From Sphingomonadaceae bacterium (lineage in GTDB: Bacteria > Pseudomonadota > Alphaproteobacteria > Sphingomonadales > Sphingomonadaceae): a DNA stretch of 12,900 nt. The stretch is taken from positions 1-12,900 of the forward strand of contig RFSU01000042.1 in NCBI GenBank assembly GCA_009923795.1. Reading direction: 5' to 3'. Below are positions 7,718 to 12,900 of the stretch, piece by piece. Within the stretch, counting starts at the first letter, position 1, and the number at the start of each line of letters is the position of its first letter. The notes beneath the pieces were generated by a model. It saw only the letters and a list, made by a program, of their open reading frames with translations. It had not been told where the DNA came from and did no database searches. The position numbers and the translations under genes are program-made.

Positions 7718-7739
7718 GCCCGACCGCCCCAGCGGGGCC

Positions 7740-8441
7740 TTAGGCGCACCAATGAATATCGATCGGCTGTTCCGCATCGGCAAGCACGCGCCCAATGGGC
7801 AGCGAGGAGAGCGGCCCATCCTTAATCGCCTGTTCCAGCAAGGCCTTTTTATCATCCCCCGTCAGCGCAATCATCAGCGTTCGGGCGGACAATATGGCGT
7901 GACGCGTCAGGGTAACGCGCGCGACAGGCGCTTCGGCAGGAAGCGGATCGGGCAGAACACCGACGGCCCGGCGGGCTTTGGGCGCGTTCAGCGCATCCTC
8001 AAAATCAGGGCCGGTGAAGATTGAGGCCGTGTGGCCATCGCCGCCAACGCCCAGCCAGACAAGATCCGGCGGCCAATGAAGATCCTGCAACCGCGCATCC
8101 GCCGCATTTCCGGCAGCCTTATGGTCTGCATTCTCGGTCGCGATTGGCAGCACCCGTGCGCCCTTGGGCATGAAGGCGCGGGCCAGATTGGCAACATTGG
8201 ACAACGGATTATCAACCGCCACCAAGCGGTCGTCGGTTGGAATGATCGTCACATGCTTCCACTTGATCGGCATGGCGGCGAGCTTTTCATAAACAGGCAG
8301 CGGCGTCTTTCCGCCCGGCAGCGCGATCAGCGCCTGCCCACGGGCGTCCAGCGCACTTTCAATGATGAAGCCAACATCGCCAGCGACAGCATCTGCCCAC
8401 TCGCCCATGTCGTCATAGTCCCACCATTCCGCTTCGATCAT
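7740..8441 (-). CDS. pgl: 6-phosphogluconolactonase
   Basis: A 233-residue cytoplasmic enzyme (DevB/SOL type) that hydrolyses 6-phosphogluconolactone to 6-phosphogluconate, feeding the Entner-Doudoroff or pentose phosphate route. Family motifs are LPGGKTPLPVYEKLA (41-55), TDDRLVAVDNPLSN (69-82) and the signature LGVGGDGHTASIFTG (130-144). VTLTR (176-180) follows, and SARTLMIALTGDDK (185-198) matches the C-terminal SNMG-like end. Length is normal. The start is preceded by AGGA, eight bases ahead of the ATG. In many sphingomonads pgl sits in a zwf-pgl-edd-glk cluster, but here it stands alone at the edge of an accessory patch. Its upstream neighbour may therefore have been displaced, though this cannot be told from one genome. 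Confidence 0.94.
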   Translation of the reverse strand: MIEAEWWDYDDMGEWADAVAGDVGFIIESALDARGQALIALPGGKTPLPVYEKLAAMPIKWKHVTIIPTDDRLVAVDNPLSNVANLARAFMPKGARVLPIATENADHKAAGNAADARLQDLHWPPDLVWLGVGGDGHTASIFTGPDFEDALNAPKARRAVGVLPDPLPAEAPVARVTLTRHAILSARTLMIALTGDDKKALLEQAIKDGPLSSLPIGRVLADAEQPIDIHWCA

Positions 8442-8711
8442 CTGAAATTCCTATCCGCAACTGCTGAAAAATGCCGATATGGGGACGCACATCGAAGCGC
8501 AAGAGCAATGATTGCGGGCGCGACTCGACGCTGCGGCCGTGCGGTGTTTTGAACGTCAAAAGCCGTGCCTCGCCCCCAATCGCGGGCAGAGGTTCAGAGC
8601 AACAACCGCACATCGCATTGAAAACATTACGCTATCACAAAGGAGTAATTTTCCACTTTCCTACAGCATGCGTTTTTCCATATGCCTCGTTGCACATATG
8701 AGGTGATTGCT
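8442..8711. other. Intergenic stretch between pgl and the LysM/peptidase gene
   Basis: No gene is supported here. It should hold the divergent promoters of pgl and the LysM/peptidase gene. TTGAAA at 8618-8623 is a possible -35, but no good -10 lies 16-18 bases after it. The last 45 bases are AT-richer. They contain two CATATG palindromes and a possible 12-codon leader frame (MRFSICLVAHMR, ATG at 8669) whose stop overlaps the AGGTGA ribosome-binding site of the next gene. No copy of the tRNA-Pro 3' end was seen. Confidence 0.4.
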
Positions 8712-9710
8712 ATGACAGTTTCTTCCAATAAATCGCCCAACCAGAAGGCATTTTCTCACTATCTGAGAACTGGTCGACGGCTGCCCAAAGACATATTCAT
8801 TGAAGCACAAGACATTGAGCTGAAGTTCAACCCCTATCATGATCCGCGCAATGGCCAGTTCACCTTCGCCCCTGGTGGCGCACGGACAGGGACAGGGACA
8901 GGGACAGGGTCACGACCCGCACCGGGACAGGGTCGTCCTCACCCGCCCGCAAAGCCGGGGCCATATACCGTGCGCTCAGGGGACACACTCTCCCACATCG
9001 CGCGGCGGCACGGCGTGAGGACGGATACGCTGGCACGGGCGAATAACATCAAAAACCCGGATCATATTCAGGCAGGCCAAAGGCTCCATATCCCGAAGGA
9101 CGCGCCGCCGCTTGCACAGGCAGAAGCCAACGCGCCCGGCAAAGGCATCGCGGGCGTTGGCAAGACACCGCCGAGCCCTATTCGAACAGGCCAAACGCCC
9201 GCTCCGCCCAAGCAGCCGTCGTTAGAGGCAGGTGCTTCGGCTGGAAGAAAATGGAAGGCCAAGGATGCCTCGGTCAAAGTGCCCAGCAGTATCCGGGCAA
9301 AAGTTGATCAGGTTGCCGAAGATTATCATGCCGCCACCGGGCGGACGCTGACCGTCACAGATGGCGCGCGGACGCCTCAAGATCAGGCTGAACGCATGTA
9401 TTATAAATTTAGTCATGGGGATTTCAGAACGTACACAGGGGCGCCAGCCGCCCAGATTGCTGATGCCTATCGGCAGGGGAAGGCAAAGGGAAAATCCCGA
9501 TCGCAAATCCTGAGCGATATGTCGGCAATCATCGATCGGCATAACCGCAATGGAAAGCCGGTTTCAAAACATCTGTTAGGCCGAGGCGTTGATTTCAGGA
9601 CCAGAGATATGACTGCGGCTCAGCAGGAAGCGCTTGAATACGCAATTAAGAAACATGGCGGGACGATAAAGGCCGAAGGCGTCCCCCGTCACATCCATGC
9701 ATCTTTCTGA
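8712..9710 (+). CDS. LysM and M15-like peptidase protein with FNPYHDPRNGQFTF segment; candidate antibacterial effector
   Basis: A 332-residue protein without a signal peptide or membrane helix. Order of parts: a basic start with YLRTGRRLP (17-25); FNPYHDPRNGQFTFAPGG (39-56); a Thr-Gly repeat (59-66); a LysM domain (84-128, YTVRSGDTLSHIARRHGV then AGQRLHIP) expected to bind peptidoglycan; a Pro/Ala-rich linker (130-180); and a C-terminal domain (about 188-332). That domain resembles zinc DD-peptidases of the M15/VanY type: DGARTPQDQAE (217-227), then SKHLLGRGVDF (285-295) giving His287-x6-Asp294, and a terminal EGVPRHIHASF (322-332) with Glu322 and His327/His329 as possible base and ligand. 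The ATG at 8712 follows AGGTGA. The probable periplasmic partner gene starts 14 bases after the stop. What is seen is the domain order; the peptidase fold and the effector role are inferred. An endolysin or household wall hydrolase is the alternative, but no phage genes are nearby. Confidence 0.8.
   Translation: MTVSSNKSPNQKAFSHYLRTGRRLPKDIFIEAQDIELKFNPYHDPRNGQFTFAPGGARTGTGTGTGSRPAPGQGRPHPPAKPGPYTVRSGDTLSHIARRHGVRTDTLARANNIKNPDHIQAGQRLHIPKDAPPLAQAEANAPGKGIAGVGKTPPSPIRTGQTPAPPKQPSLEAGASAGRKWKAKDASVKVPSSIRAKVDQVAEDYHAATGRTLTVTDGARTPQDQAERMYYKFSHGDFRTYTGAPAAQIADAYRQGKAKGKSRSQILSDMSAIIDRHNRNGKPVSKHLLGRGVDFRTRDMTAAQQEALEYAIKKHGGTIKAEGVPRHIHASF
8884..8907. repeat. GGACAG hexanucleotide tandem repeat (four units)
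   Basis: Four perfect copies of GGACAG encode Thr-Gly dipeptides just after the FNPYHDPRNGQFTF segment. A further CGGGACAGGG occurs at about 8922-8931. A gain or loss of units would change linker length without shifting the frame. Confidence 0.9.
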
Positions 9711-9724
9711 AAGGTTGATTTCCT

Positions 9725-10198
9725 ATGGCAATCTCTATTCTTGCCCCTGTCCTTCTGGTGGCCGCCCAAGTGGCTTCGGTACCAGCTGAACCCGATTTCT
9801 CTGGTCTATTAAGTGCACCTGAAAATGCGATCCGATCCTGCAAATTCGTGCGTCGTCCCGATGGTGTGCATCTCATCATCACCAAGGCAAAATATAGCGA
9901 GGGCAATGCGATCAGTATAGAGTTTTCCGATGCCAAATCTTATGTAGCCTATGATTATATTTTCAGTGTCTATGGAAAGAAGCCTCGGCGTTTCATTTTG
10001 ACCAACAGTCATTTAGAAAAAATGGATCAAATCGATATCCCCTTGCGCACAGCCATAGGCTTCAACGAGAACAGGGTGGATCCTATCTTCATCAAAAATG
10101 GAGAATATAGGATTTATATTGGATATGATTTCCGGAGTAGCGACGAATCCCAAATATTCGGTGCATGCTATGCAACCTTGGGAGCCAAACAGCCTTAG
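9725..10198 (+). CDS. Small secreted protein, candidate immunity partner of the peptidase
   Basis: A 157-residue protein of no recognised family. Residues 1-21 are hydrophobic (MAISILAPVLLVAAQVASVPA) and end in a plausible signal-peptidase site, though the N-terminus lacks the usual Lys/Arg. The mature part would be periplasmic, with two cysteines, Cys39 (RSCK) and Cys148 (GACY), both kept in the second copy and probably forming a disulfide. It starts 14 bases after the peptidase stop with AAAGG upstream, so the two genes are likely co-transcribed. Bases 9901-10140 have 95 G/C of 240 (about 40%), far below the neighbouring housekeeping genes, which points to horizontal origin. Its last two residues (Gln-Pro) and TAG stop come from the start of the downstream peptidase remnant; the second copy ends at the preceding Gly-Ala-Lys. 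An immunity role is inferred from position, export and duplication; a periplasmic enzyme inhibitor or unrelated lipoprotein-like factor is possible. Confidence 0.75.
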   Translation: MAISILAPVLLVAAQVASVPAEPDFSGLLSAPENAIRSCKFVRRPDGVHLIITKAKYSEGNAISIEFSDAKSYVAYDYIFSVYGKKPRRFILTNSHLEKMDQIDIPLRTAIGFNENRVDPIFIKNGEYRIYIGYDFRSSDESQIFGACYATLGAKQP

Positions 10199-10272
10199 AA
10201 GACGCCATTGAGAAACATGACGGCAAGATCAGCGCCGACGGCGGCCCTCCGCACATCCATGCATCCTTCTGA
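10192..10272 (+). pseudogene. Orphan 3' remnant of a second peptidase domain
   Basis: Read from 10192, 26 codons match the end of the upstream peptidase (its residues 307-332): ALEDAIEKHDGKISADGG, then PPHIHASF and a TGA. 18 of 26 residues are identical. There is no start codon or upstream part, so it is not a gene on its own. The His-Ile-His end is kept, but the candidate catalytic Glu322 position is Asp. It overlaps the last codons of the preceding small gene and lies 14 bases before the second small gene, the same spacing as in the intact pair. Confidence 0.88.
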
Positions 10273-10286
10273 GAGGTTGAGACCCT

Positions 10287-10760
10287 ATGGCAACACTCAT
10301 TCTCGCCCCTGTCCTTCTGATGGCTGTCCAACCAGTTGAGGTGAGGGCTCCAGAGGATTTCTCTGGTCTACTGAATGCGCCAGATAATGCGATCCATTCA
10401 TGCAAAATCGTGCATCGTGCCGATGGTGGGCATCTGATCATCGACATGGCAAAGCACGACGCAGGCGATGCGATACGTGTAGAGCCTGATTTTGGGTAAA
10501 AGAGCTATGATTACATTTTCAGCAGCTTTGGAAAGTCGCCTCGGCGATACAATATTAGCAGCAGCACATTAGGGAAAAGGGATCAAATCGATATTCCGCT
10601 GCGCACGGCCATGGGTTTGAGAGCTGATCTGATGAAAATAAAGGTTGAGCCTATCTTCACTCAAAATGGAGGTTACTCGATTTATATCGGCTATGGCTTT
10701 CGGAATACCGATGAAGCCGAAATTTATGGCGCATGCTATGTAACCTTGGGAGCCAAATAG
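10287..10760 (+). pseudogene. Second copy of the candidate immunity gene, interrupted by one stop
   Basis: It opens with MATLILAPVLLMAVQ and matches the first copy across its whole length. Codon 71 is TAA (10497-10499). The same frame then continues without shift through KSYDYIFSSFGKSPRR, RDQIDIPLRTAMG, SIYIGYGFRNTDEAEIYGAC and YVTLGAK to TAG at 10758-10760. Thus a single nonsense codon is the only visible lesion in 157 codons. Both cysteines and the hydrophobic N-terminus are kept. The intact part before the stop has 70 residues. Relative to copy 1 it lacks about two codons next to the stop and has four extra codons before VEPIF. Probably a recently inactivated immunity variant; a sequencing error or stop readthrough cannot be excluded. 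Confidence 0.85.
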
Positions 10761-10840
10761 CGCCCCGACGCCGATAAGAATGGGCGCCTGCCAAGCGGCG
10801 AAGGTGATCACGCCAACCGCTATATGACCCGATGAAAAAA
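10761..10840 (+). other. Possible coding remnant between the second small gene and tRNA-Pro
   Basis: Directly after the TAG of the broken gene, in the same frame, 24 codons read RPDADKNGRLPSGEGDHANR and YMTR before a TGA at 10833-10835. The composition is protein-like, and the layout mirrors the peptidase remnant after the first small gene. There is no start codon or recognised family. It may be the 3' end of another lost gene, or chance. Confidence 0.3.
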
Positions 10841-10917
10841 TGGTCGGGGAGAGAGGATTCGAACCTCCGGCCCCTGCCTCCCGAAGACAGTGCTCTACCA
10901 GGCTGAGCTACTCCCCG
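10841..10917 (-). tRNA. tRNA-Pro (anticodon CGG)
   Basis: A 77-base gene with CCA encoded. The acceptor stem CGGGGAG pairs with CTCCCCG, followed by A and CCA. The D-arm is GCTC-AGCCTGGTA-GAGC. The anticodon stem CTGTC/GGCAG encloses loop TTCGGGA, with CGG at positions 34-36 (reads CCG). The T-arm contains GGTTCGAATCC. Its 3' end faces the accessory patch on its left. Confidence 0.95.
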
Positions 10918-10957
10918 ACTCTGAAATCGGGTGTGACCCCGATGAAGGCAGGCGCGC

Positions 10958-10986
10958 CCCTTAGCTGGCGAATGGCGTGGGTTCAA
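10958..10986 (-). promoter_or_regulatory. Weak candidate promoter for tRNA-Pro
   Basis: On the minus strand TTGAAC (10986-10981) and TAAGGG (10963-10958) are 17 bases apart, about 40 bases before the tRNA. The -10 is poor. Between it and the tRNA lies a short hairpin, ATCGGG (10926-10931) with CCCGAT (10938-10943). The rest of 10918-11095 must also hold the fabD promoter, which I cannot locate. Confidence 0.25.
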
Positions 10987-11095
10987 GGGCGTGGGTGGAA
11001 AAACACCCGATCAAAGGGGGGCAACGCAAATCTCGACACGCGCCGCGCCTTGGCCTAACCGCGCCATGAATGGCAACAGCGTGAAGGGGTGAGCG

Positions 11096-12031
11096 ATGCG
11101 CGCATTTATTTTTCCGGGTCAGGGCAGCCAGTCCGTCGGCATGGGTAAGGCGCTGGCCGATGCCAGTGCTGTTGCGCGGGAGGTGTTTCAGGAAGTCGAT
11201 GAGGCGTTGGGCCAATCGCTATTCCGCCTGATGACCGAAGGCCCGGAAGATCAGCTAACGCTCACCGAAAATGCCCAGCCCGCGATCATGGCCAATGCCA
11301 TTGCGACATTGCGCGTGCTCGAAAAAGAAGGCGGCCTACGCCTGCCTGAAAAGGCCGATTATGTCGCGGGCCATAGCCTTGGCGAATATAGCGCCTTGTG
11401 CGCGGCGGGTGCCTTTGATCTCTCCACAACCGCCCGCTTGCTCAAGCTGCGCGGGCAAGCCATGCAGGCGGCAACGCCCGTTGGCACAGGCGCCATGGCC
11501 GCGTTGCTGGGTGCGGATATTGAAAAGGCACAAGCGCTGGCCGAAGCCGCCGCACAAGGCGATGTCTGCACCGTCGCCAATGATAATGACCCCGGACAAG
11601 TCGTGATTTCCGGCCATAAAGCCGCGATTGATCGGGCCATTGAGCTGGTCAAGGATCATGGGATTAAGCGCGGCATATTGCTGCCCGTCTCTGCCCCCTT
11701 TCATTGCCCGCTGATGCAGCCGGCCGCCGACGCTATGGCCGACGCCTTGGCCGACGCCGCGCTGTCTGCCCCGCTTGTTCCGGTTTATGCCAATGTGACA
11801 GCCGCCCCCGTTGCGGATGCCGAGACGATCAAGCGGCTGTTGGTCGACCAAGTGACCGGCCGGGTGCGCTGGCGTGAATCGGTGATTGCCATGGCGGCCG
11901 CTGGCGTGACCGACTTTGTCGAATTTGGCGGCAAGGTGCTCGCCCCGATGGTCAAACGATCCGTCCCCGATGCGCAGGCCACCAGCCTGATCTCAATGGA
12001 CGACATCGAAGCCATTGCCAAAAGCCTTTAA
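11096..12031 (+). CDS. fabD: Malonyl-CoA:acyl carrier protein transacylase
   Basis: A 311-residue cytoplasmic enzyme that moves malonyl groups from CoA to acyl carrier protein, supplying fatty acid elongation. The N-terminus FIFPGQGSQSVGMGKAL (4-20) is the family oxyanion-hole segment. GHSLGEYSAL (92-101) holds nucleophile Ser94. Arg119 in LKLRGQAM is the residue that holds the malonyl carboxylate. PVSAPFHCPLM (197-207) holds catalytic His203. Length is normal. The ATG at 11096 is preceded by AAGGGGTGAG. It lies upstream of fabG in the standard fab order, and both are upstream of where acpP would be expected beyond the window. Confidence 0.97.
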   Translation: MRAFIFPGQGSQSVGMGKALADASAVAREVFQEVDEALGQSLFRLMTEGPEDQLTLTENAQPAIMANAIATLRVLEKEGGLRLPEKADYVAGHSLGEYSALCAAGAFDLSTTARLLKLRGQAMQAATPVGTGAMAALLGADIEKAQALAEAAAQGDVCTVANDNDPGQVVISGHKAAIDRAIELVKDHGIKRGILLPVSAPFHCPLMQPAADAMADALADAALSAPLVPVYANVTAAPVADAETIKRLLVDQVTGRVRWRESVIAMAAAGVTDFVEFGGKVLAPMVKRSVPDAQATSLISMDDIEAIAKSL

Positions 12032-12042
12032 GCGGAAGAAGG

Positions 12043-12139
12043 TTCGCGCAAAGACGCAGAGGGCGCAACGATGAAGGAAGCTATCCGCAGGTTGGTCAAC
12101 AACCATGATGACTCTGCGTCCTCTGCGTCTCTGCGCGAA
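12043..12139. repeat. REP-like palindromic element between fabD and fabG
   Basis: A 25-bp imperfect inverted repeat (12043-12067 against 12115-12139) matches at 23 of 25 positions. The arm reads TTCGCGCAAAGACGCAGAGG then GCGCA. The 47-base centre contains a further small hairpin, GGTTG (12090-12094) with CAACC (12100-12104). The arms carry a repeated GACGCAGAG-like core that I recall as a dispersed intergenic motif in various bacteria. No coding sequence is seen inside. Confidence 0.8.
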
Positions 12140-12155
12140 TAGAAAAGGAATGACG

Positions 12156-12896
12156 ATGTTTAACCTCACAGGAATGACCGCATTGGTGACAGGGGCGTCT
12201 GGCGGGATCGGCTCTGCGGTGGCCAAGGCCTTGGTGGCGCAGGGCGCGAAGGTCGCGCTGTCGGGCACGCGTGAAGATGCGTTGAAGGCTGTGGCCGCAG
12301 AGATTGGCGGCGATACGGTGATTTTGCCATGCAATTTGGGCGATGCGGCCTCTGTTGAGGCCTTGATCCCGGCCGCACTTGAGGCGCTGGGGGGTCAAAT
12401 TGACATCTTGATCAACAATGCAGGCGTGACGCGCGATGGCCTGATCCTGAGGATGAAGGATGAGGATTGGTCAGACGTGATCCGGATCAATTTGGAAGCG
12501 GCCTTCCGCCTGTGTCGGGCAGCGGCCAAGCCGATGATGAAGGCCCGTTTTGGCCGGATCATCTCTGTTACAAGCGTTGTGGGCGTCACCGGAAATCCGG
12601 GCCAATCCAATTATGCCGCCTCAAAAGCGGGCCTGATTGGCATGTCAAAAAGCCTGGCGCAGGAATTGGCGAGCCGGGGGATTACGGTGAATTGCATCGC
12701 GCCCGGCTTTATCGCGTCGGCGATGACAGATGGCCTGCCCGATGCGCAAAAGGATGCGCTCAACGCGCGCATTCCTGCGGGCCATATGGGCGAAGGGGCC
12801 GATATTGCAGCGGCGGCCGTTTACCTTGCGAGCCGCGAAGCGGGCTATATGACGGGCCAGACACTCCACGTAAATGGCGGCATGGCCATGATCTAA
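12156..12896 (+). CDS. fabG: 3-oxoacyl-[acyl-carrier-protein] reductase
   Basis: A 246-residue NADPH-dependent short-chain dehydrogenase that reduces 3-oxoacyl-ACP in each round of fatty acid elongation. The cofactor-binding TGASGGIG is at 12-19 and NNAG at 87-90. The catalytic residues are Ser140 (VTSVVG), Tyr153 and Lys157 in SNYAASKAG. PGFIASAMT (183-191) and the C-terminal GQTLHVNGGMAMI (234-246) are family-typical. The ATG at 12156 is preferred because AAAAGGA lies six bases ahead. The ATG at 12150 is too close to that site, and further upstream in-frame starts lie inside the palindromic element. Downstream of fabD by 124 bases, it is probably in the same transcript. Confidence 0.97.
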   Translation: MFNLTGMTALVTGASGGIGSAVAKALVAQGAKVALSGTREDALKAVAAEIGGDTVILPCNLGDAASVEALIPAALEALGGQIDILINNAGVTRDGLILRMKDEDWSDVIRINLEAAFRLCRAAAKPMMKARFGRIISVTSVVGVTGNPGQSNYAASKAGLIGMSKSLAQELASRGITVNCIAPGFIASAMTDGLPDAQKDALNARIPAGHMGEGADIAAAAVYLASREAGYMTGQTLHVNGGMAMI

Positions 12897-12900
12897 GCCG

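Larger units (their letters stand above)
9630..10760 (+). repeat. Diverged tandem duplication of peptidase 3' end plus small-protein gene
   Basis: Copy 1 is 9630-10189 and copy 2 is 10192-10760. The peptidase stop codons (9708-9710, 10270-10272) and the small-gene start codons (9725, 10287) are both exactly 562 bases apart. Around the peptidase stop, 9691-9718 and 10253-10280 differ at only 2 of 28 bases. Over the small genes the two products are about 60% identical by hand alignment, so the copies are related variants and not a fresh duplicate. Confidence 0.92.

Noticed and set aside
7726..7738. GCCCC-AGC-GGGGC hairpin between convergent mscS-like and pgl genes as a terminator
   Set aside because: The stem is only 5 bp with a 3-base loop and there is no T-tract on either strand; the 22-base gap is simply too short for a normal intrinsic terminator.
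8031..8552. Plus-strand open frame opposite pgl running into the intergenic stretch
   Set aside because: Most of it is antisense to pgl, whose motifs are clear, and no ribosome-binding site or domain supports it.
8669..8707. 12-codon leader peptide (MRFSICLVAHMR) ahead of the effector gene
   Set aside because: The stop overlaps the AGGTGA site, so coupling is possible, but the AGGAG upstream is about 22 bases from its ATG, too far; no regulatory codon run is seen.
10508..10760. Translation restart giving the second half of the broken immunity gene
   Set aside because: The ATG at 10508 is out of frame and no in-frame start with a ribosome-binding site follows the TAA closely.
8442..10917. 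Complete integrative element or prophage
   Set aside because: No integrase, transposase, structural phage gene, terminal repeats or duplicated tRNA end could be found; LysM plus peptidase alone does not make a prophage.
10988..11003. GGGTG-GAAAAA-CACCC hairpin upstream of fabD as a terminator or riboswitch part
   Set aside because: A 5-bp stem without a T-tract or any recognised conserved core; probably chance in a GC-rich leader.
1..12900. CRISPR array
   Set aside because: No regularly spaced direct repeats of 20-40 bases were seen; the only tandem repeats are the GGACAG run and the two-copy cassette.

Overview
The window looks like a chromosomal stretch of an alphaproteobacterium, most likely Sphingomonadales (Sphingopyxis/Sphingorhabdus-like). 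The reasons are the gene content and order (coxB-coxA divergent from pyrE-pdxJ-acpS-lepB; fabD-fabG behind a proline tRNA), the moderately high GC of the housekeeping genes, and a sphingomonad-looking FNPYHDPRNGQFTF segment in one accessory protein. The genus is an inference; no 16S or other marker is present.

Left part (1-4772): the start of coxA (cut by the window edge) and complete coxB read leftward and encode the core of an aa3-type cytochrome c oxidase. Divergent from them is a tight rightward operon, pyrE (pyrimidine synthesis), pdxJ (vitamin B6), acpS (acyl carrier protein activation) and lepB (signal peptidase I). The first three genes are joined by ATGA start/stop overlaps. A strong hairpin with A- and T-tracts ends lepB and also serves the convergent FKBP gene.

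Middle (4789-8441): leftward genes for a membrane-anchored FKBP-type prolyl isomerase, ribosomal protein bS21 (rpsU, with its own terminator) and an unrecognised two-helix membrane protein. A rightward MscS-family channel gene follows, convergent with a leftward 6-phosphogluconolactonase gene (pgl).

Accessory patch (8442-10840), between pgl and a tRNA-Pro(CGG) gene: this is the most interesting part. It encodes a 332-residue protein with no signal peptide. It has an N-terminal FNPYHDPRNGQFTFAPGG segment, a LysM domain, a proline-rich linker and a C-terminal zinc-peptidase-like (M15/VanY-like) domain. Fourteen bases later comes a gene for a small probably periplasmic, AT-rich protein with two cysteines. 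Then the last 26 codons of a second peptidase domain and a second, divergent copy of the small-protein gene are repeated 562 bp downstream. The second copy is broken by one in-frame TAA. Even the stop codon of the first small gene is borrowed from the peptidase remnant. This is how polymorphic toxin/immunity loci look after cassette exchange. I propose a peptidoglycan-cleaving effector with a periplasmic immunity protein, plus a decayed older cassette. The function is inferred from architecture only.

Right part (10841-12900): tRNA-Pro(CGG) on the minus strand, then rightward fabD and fabG (fatty acid synthesis). These two genes are separated by a 97-bp element bounded by a 25-bp imperfect inverted repeat.
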